NCBI GenBank assembly: GCA_947379865.1
Contig: CANCOY010000055.1
Coordinates: 1-25,281, forward strand
DNA length: 25,281 nucleotides
Source: Acetobacteraceae bacterium
Lineage (GTDB): Bacteria; Pseudomonadota; Alphaproteobacteria; Zavarziniales; Zavarziniaceae
Direction of reading: 5' to 3'
The notes under the pieces are model-generated. The model did not search any database. It saw only the letters and a list, made by a program, of their open reading frames with translations, and had not been told where the DNA came from. Of the stretch, positions 16,000 through 25,215 are shown in pieces. Made by a program: the position numbers and the translations under genes. The stretch's first letter is position 1; each line of letters opens with the position of its first letter.

Positions 16000-16797
16000 A
16001 TGACGGACGCAGCCGAGCCGGTCCTCTATGAGGTCGCCGATCACATCGCCACCATCACCCTGAACCGCCCCGAGGCGCGCAATGCCCTGACGTGGGAGGC
16101 CTATGCCGCGCTGGAGAAGGCCTTTGCGCGGATTGCGGCCGACCCCGAGGTGCGCTGCGTCATCATCACCGGCAGCGATCCGGCCTTCTGCTCTGGCGAT
16201 GATGTGAAGCAGATCATGATCGGCTCGCGCGATGACACGGCAAAGCGCCTGCTGCAGCCAAGGCCGTCCGGCACGCCGGCAGCGATTGCGGCACTTGATT
16301 GTGACCGGCCGATCATTGCGGCGGTCAATGGGCCAGCGGTGGGCTGGGGCATGGACCTGTCGCTGTTTGCCGATATCCGTCTGGCGTCGGAAAAGGCGAA
16401 GTTTGGTGAACTGTTCATCAAGCGTGGCCTGATTGCGGATCTGGGTGGCCTGTGGCGGCTGCCTGCCGTGGTTGGTCCGGCCAAAGCGTCGGAACTGCTG
16501 TTCACCGGCGACGTGATCGACGCGGCAGAGGCCCTGCGCATCGGCCTTGTCACCGAGGTTCTGCCCCATGCGGAATTGATGCCCCGCGCCCGCGCCATGG
16601 CCGAGCGCATCGCCGCCAATGCCCCGCTGGCGCTGCGCTACATGAAAGAAGGCCTGCGCCGCACCGCTTATGGCGACGCCCGTGAATTTGGTTCCTGGAT
16701 CAGCCACACCCTTGGGCTACTGTTCCAGACTGAGGACTCCAAAGAAGGCGCCATGAGCTTTGTCGAGAAGCGCGCCCCGGTCTTCAAGGGCCGATAA
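16000..16797 (+). CDS. Crotonase (enoyl-CoA hydratase/isomerase) family protein
   Basis: 265 aa, normal crotonase length. The oxyanion/CoA elements are recognisable: ITLNRPEARNAL near the N-terminus, AFCSGDDV (the usual FSAGxDL site) and NGPAVGWGMDLSLFADIRLAS. Aligned with rat mitochondrial hydratase, Glu144 is replaced by Asp119 (GWGMDL) and Glu164 by Phe139 (FGELF), so normal syn-hydration is unlikely. Asp147 in GLIADLGG is in the place used by several isomerase-like members. It therefore probably acts as an isomerase, dehydratase or other acyl-CoA enzyme. GGAGG lies about ten bases before the ATG. It may be its own transcript, as it is 71 bases from crcB. Confidence 0.9.
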   Translation: MTDAAEPVLYEVADHIATITLNRPEARNALTWEAYAALEKAFARIAADPEVRCVIITGSDPAFCSGDDVKQIMIGSRDDTAKRLLQPRPSGTPAAIAALDCDRPIIAAVNGPAVGWGMDLSLFADIRLASEKAKFGELFIKRGLIADLGGLWRLPAVVGPAKASELLFTGDVIDAAEALRIGLVTEVLPHAELMPRARAMAERIAANAPLALRYMKEGLRRTAYGDAREFGSWISHTLGLLFQTEDSKEGAMSFVEKRAPVFKGR

Positions 16798-16822
16798 ATC
16801 GGCCCCATCTGGACCCAAACAG

Positions 16823-16879
16823 AGGGAGTTACTGGCGTCGGGCCTGCCTTCCTGCTAGGCAGGGCACCATGAACTCCCT
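16823..16879 (+). promoter_or_regulatory. Nested inverted repeats enclosing the crcB start
   Basis: AGGGAGTT (16823-16830) is perfectly complementary to AACTCCCT (16872-16879), which lies just inside crcB and is followed by a T-run to 16883. Within this loop, CCTGCC (16843-16848) pairs with GGCAGG (16858-16863); the latter includes the likely Shine-Dalgarno. Folded, the RNA would hide the ribosome site and start codon and might also act as a weak terminator. It does not match the known fluoride riboswitch consensus, so the regulatory role is inference. Confidence 0.45.
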
Positions 16880-17252
16880 TTTTGCCGTTGCCGCTGGCGG
16901 CGCCATAGGCTCGGTCGCGCGCTATCTGTGCGTTGGCTGGGTGATGGCGCTTGTTGGTACACCCGGCGGATTTCCCTGGGGCACGCTGGCGGTGAACGCC
17001 GTCGGCGGCCTGATCATGGGTGCCCTGGTCGAGGCCATGGCGCGCGGTACCGGTGTGTCCGGCGACCTGCGCGCCTTCCTGGCCGTCGGGATCATGGGGG
17101 GCTTCACGACCTTTTCCTCCTTCAGTCTGGAAGTTGTCCTTCTCTGGCAGCGGGGCGAACCGGCCCAGGCCGGTGCCTATGTGGTCGCCTCGGTGGCCCT
17201 TGCCGTTGGTGGCCTGCTGCTGGGCCTCCAGACTGTGAAAGCCCTTGTATGA
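16869..17252 (+). CDS. crcB: Fluoride efflux channel CrcB (Fluc)
   Basis: 127 aa with four predicted membrane segments, the standard single-domain CrcB. Hallmarks are GGAIGSVARY at the N-terminus, WGTLAVNAVGG with Asn43, and GGFTTFSSFS at residues 77-86, whose phenylalanines line the fluoride path. It works as a dual-topology dimer that lets fluoride leave the cytoplasm down its gradient. Its stop overlaps the ATG of the pseudouridine synthase gene (ATGA at 17249-17252), so the two are translationally coupled. The start lies inside an inverted repeat described separately. Confidence 0.95.
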   Translation: MNSLFAVAAGGAIGSVARYLCVGWVMALVGTPGGFPWGTLAVNAVGGLIMGALVEAMARGTGVSGDLRAFLAVGIMGGFTTFSSFSLEVVLLWQRGEPAQAGAYVVASVALAVGGLLLGLQTVKALV

Positions 17253-18292
17253 CCAACCCCAAGCCGACTAAAAGTGCACAGCCCGTTGCGGGCGCGCCCC
17301 TTACGTCGAAAGTTGAAACCCGGCAGATCTCGCCTGATGAGGCGGGCCTGCGCGTTGACCGCTGGTTCAAGCGCCATTTTCCTGAACTGCCCCATGGGCG
17401 GCTGGAGAAACTGCTGCGCACCGGCCAGGTGCGGGTAAGTGGCGCCCGTGTGAAGGCGGCTGACCGCCTGGCAACCGGGGCCGAAGTGCGTATCCCGCCT
17501 CTTGGCCCAGCGCCCGAGCGGACCGCCCCCCGCGTGCCCCCCGCCATTGATCCCGAAGAGGCAGCGGCACTGCGCGAGACGGTGATCCATCGCGACGACT
17601 CGGTCATCGTCATCAACAAGCCACCGGGCCTGGCAGTACAGGGCGGCACTGGCCTCGACACCCATCTCGACGCCATGCTCGATGCCCTGCGCTTTGATGC
17701 GGCCGAACGCCCGCGCCTGGTGCACCGCCTCGACCGTGATACCTCGGGCGTGCTGGTGCTGGGCCGCACCGCCAAGGCGGCGGCCCATCTGGCAGCCACC
17801 TTCCGGGGGCGCGATGCCCGCAAGATCTATTGGGCGCTGGTGGTCGGCGTACCCCGTCCCCATGAGGGCAAGATCGACCTTTCCCTGGTCAAGCATGGTC
17901 CCCAGGGCGGTGAGAAGATGCGCCCGGTCGAGGACGAAGACGACGAGGATGACGCCAAGCGCGCCATCACCCTGTTTTCCACCGTGGAGCAGGCGGCCCA
18001 GCGCGCGGCCTGGCTGGCCATGCTGCCCATCACGGGCCGAACCCACCAATTGCGCGCCCATTGCGTGGCCATTGGCACGCCCATTGTGGGCGACGGCAAA
18101 TATGGTGGCGCCGAGGCGTTTCTGACCGGCGGTGTCAGCCGCAAGTTGCACCTGCACGCGCGCTCCATCGAGATGCCCCATCCCGACGGTGGTCTGTTGA
18201 AGGTGCGCGCGCCCCTGGCCCGCCACATGGCCGACACCTGGTCCCTGTTTGGCTTTGACGCCGACGACCGCAGCGACCCCTTTCCGCGATAG
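17249..18292 (+). CDS. RluA-family 23S rRNA pseudouridine synthase (RluC-like)
   Basis: 347 aa. An S4 RNA-binding domain covers about residues 30-85 (RVDRWFKRHFPELPHGRLEKLL), followed by the catalytic domain. The catalytic aspartate is Asp162 in HRLDRDTSG, and the further family motifs are ITGRTHQLRAH and IVGDGKYGG. An acidic loop (EDEDDEDDAKRA) is inserted near residue 230. The protein most likely converts specific uridines of 23S rRNA to pseudouridine, as RluC does; the exact sites cannot be read here. The start overlaps the crcB stop; a longer upstream reading frame runs through crcB in another frame and has no domain content. Confidence 0.92.
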   Translation: MTNPKPTKSAQPVAGAPLTSKVETRQISPDEAGLRVDRWFKRHFPELPHGRLEKLLRTGQVRVSGARVKAADRLATGAEVRIPPLGPAPERTAPRVPPAIDPEEAAALRETVIHRDDSVIVINKPPGLAVQGGTGLDTHLDAMLDALRFDAAERPRLVHRLDRDTSGVLVLGRTAKAAAHLAATFRGRDARKIYWALVVGVPRPHEGKIDLSLVKHGPQGGEKMRPVEDEDDEDDAKRAITLFSTVEQAAQRAAWLAMLPITGRTHQLRAHCVAIGTPIVGDGKYGGAEAFLTGGVSRKLHLHARSIEMPHPDGGLLKVRAPLARHMADTWSLFGFDADDRSDPFPR

Positions 18293-18311
18293 CACAAGCG
18301 ATCCCTTTGCC

Positions 18312-19013
18312 ATGAAACGCTTTTACAAATCCGTCGTCACGGCTGAAGGGCAGGGCGGCTGGACGGTTTTGCTCGACGCGCGTCCGATCAAGACCCCGGC
18401 CAAGGTTCTGCTGACCATTCCCCATCGTCTGCTGGCCGAGGCAGTGGCGGAGGAGTGGAGCGCCCAGGAGACAGAGATTGTCCCCGCCACCATGCCGCTG
18501 ACGCGCCATGCCAATACCGCGATTGACCGGGTTGCCCCCCAGCGCGACCACGTCATCGACGAGATGGCGGCCTATGGCGGCAGCGACCTGGTCTGCTATC
18601 GGGCCGAGGCGCCGATGGCGCTGGTGGTCCGCCAGCACGGCGCCTGGGGGCCGCTGCTTGATTGGCTGGAAGCCCGCCATGGCGCCCGCCTTGTCGTGAC
18701 CGAGGGTATTTCCCACGTCAGCCAGCCGCCGGAAGCCCTGGCGCGGCTTCGCACGGCTTTGGCAGCCCATGAAGACGTGGTTCTGGCAGCGCTCCATACC
18801 CTTACCACGCTGTCGGGCTCGCTCGTTGTCGCGCTGGCCCTGGCCGATGGCCGCCTTGATGCCGAGGGGGCCTGGGCCGCTGCCCGGGTCGATGAGCATT
18901 TCCAGATCGAGCGCTGGGGCGAGGACAGCGAGGCCGTGATCCGCGCAACAAATCAGCGTGCTGAGCTTGGTGCCGCGGCGCGCCTGCTGGATCTCTGCCT
19001 CAGAGGGGCCTGA
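18312..19013 (+). CDS. ATP12-family F1-ATPase assembly chaperone
   Basis: 233 aa, the usual bacterial length. It begins MKRFYKSV and contains GGWTVLLDARPIKTPAK, PLTRHANTAIDRV, YGGSDLVCYRAEAP and a C-terminal LTTLSGSLVVALAL segment, all typical of ATP12. In mitochondria ATP12 binds the alpha subunit during assembly of F1; the bacterial homologue is presumed to do the same in the cytoplasm. The family is largely restricted to Alphaproteobacteria and mitochondria, which gives the taxonomic signal. It starts 19 bases after the pseudouridine synthase gene and is probably in the same transcript. I remember a HAD-type phosphatase gene often lying between these two in relatives; there is no room for it here. 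Confidence 0.92.
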   Translation: MKRFYKSVVTAEGQGGWTVLLDARPIKTPAKVLLTIPHRLLAEAVAEEWSAQETEIVPATMPLTRHANTAIDRVAPQRDHVIDEMAAYGGSDLVCYRAEAPMALVVRQHGAWGPLLDWLEARHGARLVVTEGISHVSQPPEALARLRTALAAHEDVVLAALHTLTTLSGSLVVALALADGRLDAEGAWAAARVDEHFQIERWGEDSEAVIRATNQRAELGAAARLLDLCLRGA

Positions 19014-19052
19014 ACACAGGCCCTGCCAGTCGTTTTTTGGGACCGTTTGATG

Positions 19053-19069
19053 ACAACTGGTGCAGTTGT
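19053..19069. promoter_or_regulatory. 17-bp palindromic candidate operator upstream of pccB
   Basis: ACAACTG GTG CAGTTGT: two perfect 7-base arms with a 3-base spacer, in the 201-base gap between the ATP12 gene and pccB and about 145 bases before the pccB ATG. Size and symmetry fit a dimeric transcription factor site. A T-run (TTTTTT) lies about 15 bases before it, not after it, so it does not look like a terminator. The regulator is unknown. Confidence 0.45.
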
Positions 19070-19214
19070 TCGAATGGTGCTAAACGGTGTCGCCCTTTCA
19101 GGGGCGGTCGCGCGTCAAGGCTCCGGTTTGGAGTGGCGTTGGCCGATACCCGCTGGTCATCCGTCCCACGAGAAGCGTACCGACGTGGATCGCAGGTTGG
19201 TGCGAGGAATTCCC

Positions 19215-20747
<1,533 letters not shown>

Positions 20748-20772
20748 CGCGGCCAAGGGCAGGACAGCAAGC

Positions 20773-22773
20773 ATGTTTTCGAAGATCCTGATCGCCAATC
20801 GTGGCGAGATTGCTTGCCGCGTGATCAAGACGGCGCGGCTCATGGGCATCAAGACGGTGGCGGTTTATTCCGACGCCGATGCCGATGCACTCCATGTCCA
20901 GATGGCGGACGAGGCCGTTTATGTCGGCCCCTCGCCGGCGGCAGAGAGCTATCTGCTGGTTGACCGTATCCTTGACGCCGTGAAGAAGACCGGCGCCGAG
21001 GCGGTGCATCCCGGCTATGGCTTCCTTTCCGAACGCGCGGCCTTCTGCGAGGCGCTGGAAGCAGCCGGTGTTGCCTTCATCGGCCCGGGCGTGCGCGCCA
21101 TTGGCGCCATGGGCGACAAGATCGAGTCCAAGAAGCTTGCCCAGGCAGCCGGTGTGAATACGGTTCCGGGTTATCTTGGCGTGATCAAGGATACGGATGA
21201 GGCGGTGAAGATCGCCAACGACATCGGCTATCCCGTGATGATCAAGGCCTCGGCCGGCGGTGGCGGCAAGGGCATGCGTATTGCCCACAATGACGCCGAG
21301 ACCCGCGAGGGTTTCCAGTCGGCCACCAATGAGGCGCGTTCGTCCTTTGCTGACGACCGCGTGTTCATCGAGAAGTTCGTCACCCAGCCGCGCCATATCG
21401 AGATTCAGGTTCTCGGCGACAAGCACGGCAACATCCTTTACCTGGGCGAGCGCGAGTGCTCGATCCAGCGTCGCCACCAGAAGGTCATCGAGGAGGCCCC
21501 CAGCCCCTTCCTTGACGAGGCCACGCGCAAGGCCATGGGTGAGCAGGCGGTGCAGCTTGCACGCGAAGTTGGCTATTATTCGGCCGGCACCGTGGAGTTC
21601 ATTGTCGATGACAAGAGGAACTTCTACTTCCTCGAAATGAACACGCGTCTTCAGGTCGAGCATCCGGTGACAGAGCTGATCACCGGCATCGATCTGGTAG
21701 AACAGATGATCCGCGTTGCGGCGGGCGAGAAACTGGCCCTGCGCCAGGAAGACGTAAAGCTGAACGGCTGGGCCATCGAGAGCCGCGTCTATGCCGAGGA
21801 TCCCGTCCGCGGCTTCCTGCCCTCCATCGGCCGCCTGACGCGCTATCAGCCGCCTGCCGAGGGCGTGGACAGCCACGGCCATACGGTGCGTAACGATACC
21901 GGTGTCTATGAGGGCGCCGAGATCTCCATGTACTACGATCCGATGATCGCCAAGCTCTGCACCCATGGCAAAACCCGTGGCGACGCCATTGTCGCGATGC
22001 AGGACGCGCTGGATGCCTTCGTCGTACGCGGCATTGCCCACAACATCCCCTTCCTTGCGTCCGTGCTGGCCCACCAGCGCTTCAAGGATGGACGCCTGAC
22101 CACGGGCTTCATTGCCGAGGAATTCCCTGACGGGTTCCACGGTGCCGTGATCAGCAGCCACACCCGTGATGTCATCGCGGCGGTTGCCGTGCTGGTGCAC
22201 CGCCGCAATGCCGAGCGTGATGCCAAGATTACCGGCCAGCTTCGCAGCACAGAGATCACCGTTGCGGACAGCTTCGTCGTTGGTCTCGACGGCGAGAAGC
22301 GCGCGGCAACGGTGAAGCCGACCTCCCACGGCTATGACGTGGAAATCGACGCCCACACTTTTGCGGTCCGCAGTGACTGGCGCCCGGGCTCTCTGCTGCT
22401 GTCGGGAACGGTGAATGCCAAGGCGATCAGCGTTCAGGTCGAGGCGACACGCAACGGTTACCGCCTGATCCATGCAGGGGCGACCCTAGACGTTACGGTG
22501 CGTTTGCCCCGTGCGGCTGAACTGGCGCTCTACATGCCGGTGAAGGTGCCGCCTGACACGTCCAAATTCCTTCTTTGCCCGATGCCTGGCCTTGTGGTCT
22601 CCATCCTGGTGGCAGAGGGCGAGGTCGTGACGGCGGGCCAGACCCTGGCCGTGGTTGAAGCCATGAAGATGGAAAACGTGCTCAAGGCCGAGCGTGACGG
22701 CACCATCGCCAAGGTATCCGCCAAGAAGGGCGACAGCCTGGCGGTTGACCAAGTCATCCTCGAGTTCGAATAA
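20773..22773 (+). CDS. pccA: Propionyl-CoA carboxylase alpha subunit (biotin carboxylase plus biotin carrier)
   Basis: 666 aa. It uses ATP and bicarbonate to carboxylate its own biotin. In order: biotin carboxylase N-domain (FSKILIANRGEIACRV), ATP-grasp domain with the glycine-rich loop KASAGGGGKGMRIA, ERECSIQRRHQKVIEEAPSP and FLEMNTRLQVEHPVTE, and the biotin carboxylase C-domain (WAIESRVYAEDP). A BT-type linker domain that binds the beta subunit spans about residues 490-590. The biotinyl domain is last, with the biotinylated Lys632 in VEAMKMENVL. It forms the alpha6-beta6 holoenzyme with PccB. The biotin ligase (BirA) is not in the window. The gene is followed at once by a strong terminator. 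Confidence 0.97.
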   Translation: MFSKILIANRGEIACRVIKTARLMGIKTVAVYSDADADALHVQMADEAVYVGPSPAAESYLLVDRILDAVKKTGAEAVHPGYGFLSERAAFCEALEAAGVAFIGPGVRAIGAMGDKIESKKLAQAAGVNTVPGYLGVIKDTDEAVKIANDIGYPVMIKASAGGGGKGMRIAHNDAETREGFQSATNEARSSFADDRVFIEKFVTQPRHIEIQVLGDKHGNILYLGERECSIQRRHQKVIEEAPSPFLDEATRKAMGEQAVQLAREVGYYSAGTVEFIVDDKRNFYFLEMNTRLQVEHPVTELITGIDLVEQMIRVAAGEKLALRQEDVKLNGWAIESRVYAEDPVRGFLPSIGRLTRYQPPAEGVDSHGHTVRNDTGVYEGAEISMYYDPMIAKLCTHGKTRGDAIVAMQDALDAFVVRGIAHNIPFLASVLAHQRFKDGRLTTGFIAEEFPDGFHGAVISSHTRDVIAAVAVLVHRRNAERDAKITGQLRSTEITVADSFVVGLDGEKRAATVKPTSHGYDVEIDAHTFAVRSDWRPGSLLLSGTVNAKAISVQVEATRNGYRLIHAGATLDVTVRLPRAAELALYMPVKVPPDTSKFLLCPMPGLVVSILVAEGEVVTAGQTLAVVEAMKMENVLKAERDGTIAKVSAKKGDSLAVDQVILEFE

Positions 22774-22797
22774 GCCCTGGCCTTTAAGGCACAGCAG

Positions 22798-22827
22798 GCC
22801 CGCCGCAGCGATGCGGCGGGCTTTTTT
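22798..22827 (+). terminator. Rho-independent terminator after pccA
   Basis: A perfect 10-bp GC-rich stem, GCCCGCCGCA / TGCGGCGGGC (22798-22807 and 22812-22821), closes a GCGA (GNRA-type) tetraloop and is followed directly by six T. It ends the pccB-pccA transcript and insulates the next gene. Confidence 0.95.
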
Positions 22828-22899
22828 GTATATTGAGTATTAATTTTCCGACCGCAGTGGGAGAATGCAGGGCGTATTCAACACACCTATGAGCGCTCC
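22828..22899 (+). promoter_or_regulatory. AT-rich leader of the ATP-grasp gene
   Basis: The region just after the terminator is the most AT-rich stretch seen nearby (about 22828-22848) and should carry the promoter of the next gene, but no clear -35/-10 pair can be assigned. A good Shine-Dalgarno (GGGAGA, 22859-22864) lies about 35 bases before the chosen ATG and points instead at an ATG in another frame (22865). The real start of the next gene is therefore uncertain. Confidence 0.4.
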
Positions 22900-25215
22900 A
22901 TGGTCAAGGGCACAGGACGAAGCCTCTTCGTCCGCATCGGGAATATTGTTGGTGGTCTGGCCAGGCAGCGCCGGCGTCTGCTCTCTCTGGGCAGGTTGCT
23001 CAAGACCTGGCTGTCTGATGTCTTTCATTTGGCAATTTACCTCTGCGCCCATCCGGGAGTTCTCAAGGCGGGGTACGGTTCAACGTTTCACGCAAAATTC
23101 GTTGATCTTCTGTATCGATCCCAGGTGGAGCGGGCAAAAACCAGAGCAGCGCGGCTCCTCGCCGCCATCGATCGCACAAAACTGGCCATGCCGTCCTTGT
23201 CCTCCGGCACGCAACTTGTGGCTGAGGGCAATCTGCGGCTTGTGCGGGCTCTGGGCATTCCGCTGCACATTGTCGTCCATGGACATAATGGACCCGAGTG
23301 GGATGCCGCCCTTTCGGCAAGCGCGCCAGTCTGGACACTGATTCCTGGCATTGCGCGCGTGACTCAAAGCAAGCCAGGCAGCGCGCCACGCATTCCGCCG
23401 CCTGAGCCGGGGGGCGCAATCACGCTTGTCCTGCCCATGCTTGAGCCGCACATGGATGAGGTTGCAGGGTGCCCGTTCAAGATGTGCGCCACCCCTGAGA
23501 CAATTCAGATCCTTCAGGACAAGGCATTGTTTGCCGCCTTGGCCAAAGCCAGCGACAGCGGCATAAGGGACGCGGTGCCCGACACCTATGAAACGCTGCA
23601 AGACGTCCGCTTTCCCTGCGTGGTGAAAAGCACCGGTCTCAATTCAGGGCTGGGCATCTTTGTCGCCCACACACCAGAGCAGATGCTGGGCATTCTGGGC
23701 ACATGGCGGCGCCGTTTCGGCCCACAGATCGTGCAGGCGGCCGTAGACGGCAAGGATGAGTTTGTAACCCATGCGGTATTCAGGCGGGGCAGGCTTGTCT
23801 GGTCGGCAACGTTCGAACGCAGGCTTGAGGGTGATCTCATCATCCGGGGGCCGGAGACTGTCAGGGCCGCGCCGCAGGTTCCAACCCCTGCGGTGGTTTC
23901 CAGATTTCTTGGGCAGCTTGCCGCCCGCCTCGCTTATGACGGCCCCCTCAATGCTGATTACAAGGTGGTGGCCAGGCACCTGCATATCTTCGAGGTGAAC
24001 CCGCGCCTCGGTGGGTCGCTGATGTTGCCGGAACATGTCGACCGGCTGGCAGAGGCACTTGAGGCCATGATCGATGGCGCCCTCGACCGGGCCTTTGCCG
24101 AGATCATCAGACGTTCTCCCTTGTTCCAGCCGGCCCATTATGCCGGGCCAATTGATGAAAGACTGCCAGGCGAGGTGGATCCGGCCCTTCACTATCTGCT
24201 TGTTGGCGCAACCGAAGGGCGTGATCCCGGGCCGGCCTTCTCGACGTGGGACTACCTGCGGCACAATCCCGAGGCTGTGACCCTTGGCTGTAACGCCCTG
24301 CTGCATCACGAATTGACCGGACGCAGTCAGGACCGCGTTCTCCGTTCGCCCGGGCGGAATGCGCTGACCCTTGGCGTCCGCCGCATGCAGGCTGGCAACA
24401 GCCAAGCTGGTGCCCCCCCAAAGGTGAGGATGGTCAGCGCCGCAGAAGCACAGGGCATCATCAACAGCCTGGGGCTCGTTACCGTTGCGGACAGCTGGCA
24501 CCACAGCTGGAACCTGGAAACCTTCTGGGACAGCATGTTTCATGCTGAGGTTGGTAAGCACACTTACGTCTTTAATCCGGGTCCGTCCTATCTGCCTTCA
24601 AGCCCGCTGCCCATGTTCAGCGATGACCCCGCCCTTGATGCAGTGATGGGAAAAACGGGCAGGTTTGGTCCTTACTGGTACCTGCGACTGGGTACGTTTG
24701 AAAATTTTCTTGATCGCAGGACCCGTGCCAGTGGGGTGCCAAGAAATCATTTCCCCACCACATACAATTATGAAAGGACGGTTCAGAAGGCTGGTCTGAC
24801 ACTGGTAAGGGCATCGTTGCGTGGAAACGAAAAACTCTTCATCTCCCAATTTACCAGATACAAACCAAAGAAATATAACTTCGCCGGTGACGATGCGTAT
24901 AAATTTTATGTTGAACAGAACCAGCGCACACCGCGCGAATGGTTTTTTGTCTACATGCTTATGGACAAGGTGAGTGGCGATTGTGCGGGCGTGGCCCTTA
25001 CGATTGAGGATGGCAGATCTGTCTCGGTCATGAACATCGCTACGCGCCCGGGCGCCGGCGTGCTCCTTTTGGTCGAGATGACAAAAATCCTGTGCGCGCA
25101 TGGCTGCCGTGCCATGGATGGCGGTGTTACGCCTGCCTATGGCTCCTACAAGTCCATGATCTTCCTCGATTCACTCAGATCCGACGCCACGGGATTCATC
25201 CCGCTTTGCAGTTAG
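22900..25215 (+). CDS. Three-part protein: ATP-grasp domain, NPDV-like linker, acyltransferase-like C-terminus
   Basis: 771 aa, unfamiliar as a whole. Residues 1-60 include a short hydrophobic stretch. Residues about 170-395 are an ATP-grasp fold: Lys243 in CVVKSTGLNSGLGIF and the metal site Glu365/Asn367 in FEVNPRLGGS. Residues 408-480 (HYLLVGATEGRDPGPAFSTWDYLRHNPEAV) resemble repeats found next to glycosyltransferases of the cell surface. Residues about 505-771 look like a GNAT/FemX-like acyltransferase (WFFVYMLMDKVSGDCAGVAL, MNIATRPGAGVLLLVEM, YGSYKSMIFLD). The combination suggests ATP-dependent ligation coupled to acyl or aminoacyl transfer, perhaps onto a surface glycan or peptide; this is inference. 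No Shine-Dalgarno precedes the ATG, and no other in-frame ATG, GTG or TTG lies between it and the upstream stop at 22834. Confidence 0.85.
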   Translation: MVKGTGRSLFVRIGNIVGGLARQRRRLLSLGRLLKTWLSDVFHLAIYLCAHPGVLKAGYGSTFHAKFVDLLYRSQVERAKTRAARLLAAIDRTKLAMPSLSSGTQLVAEGNLRLVRALGIPLHIVVHGHNGPEWDAALSASAPVWTLIPGIARVTQSKPGSAPRIPPPEPGGAITLVLPMLEPHMDEVAGCPFKMCATPETIQILQDKALFAALAKASDSGIRDAVPDTYETLQDVRFPCVVKSTGLNSGLGIFVAHTPEQMLGILGTWRRRFGPQIVQAAVDGKDEFVTHAVFRRGRLVWSATFERRLEGDLIIRGPETVRAAPQVPTPAVVSRFLGQLAARLAYDGPLNADYKVVARHLHIFEVNPRLGGSLMLPEHVDRLAEALEAMIDGALDRAFAEIIRRSPLFQPAHYAGPIDERLPGEVDPALHYLLVGATEGRDPGPAFSTWDYLRHNPEAVTLGCNALLHHELTGRSQDRVLRSPGRNALTLGVRRMQAGNSQAGAPPKVRMVSAAEAQGIINSLGLVTVADSWHHSWNLETFWDSMFHAEVGKHTYVFNPGPSYLPSSPLPMFSDDPALDAVMGKTGRFGPYWYLRLGTFENFLDRRTRASGVPRNHFPTTYNYERTVQKAGLTLVRASLRGNEKLFISQFTRYKPKKYNFAGDDAYKFYVEQNQRTPREWFFVYMLMDKVSGDCAGVALTIEDGRSVSVMNIATRPGAGVLLLVEMTKILCAHGCRAMDGGVTPAYGSYKSMIFLDSLRSDATGFIPLCS

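Noticed and set aside
16798..16868. Fluoride riboswitch upstream of crcB
   Set aside because: The conserved GATGG-type core and the matching downstream pairing segment are not present; only generic inverted repeats are.
16928..17248. In-frame upstream extension of the RluA-family protein
   Set aside because: It runs through crcB in another frame; the ATG overlapping the crcB stop gives a normal-length enzyme.
22865..23341. 158-residue frame with a good Shine-Dalgarno inside the ATP-grasp gene
   Set aside because: The protein has no domain and a composition typical of a shifted frame; only the mismatch of its ribosome site with the real gene is worth noting.
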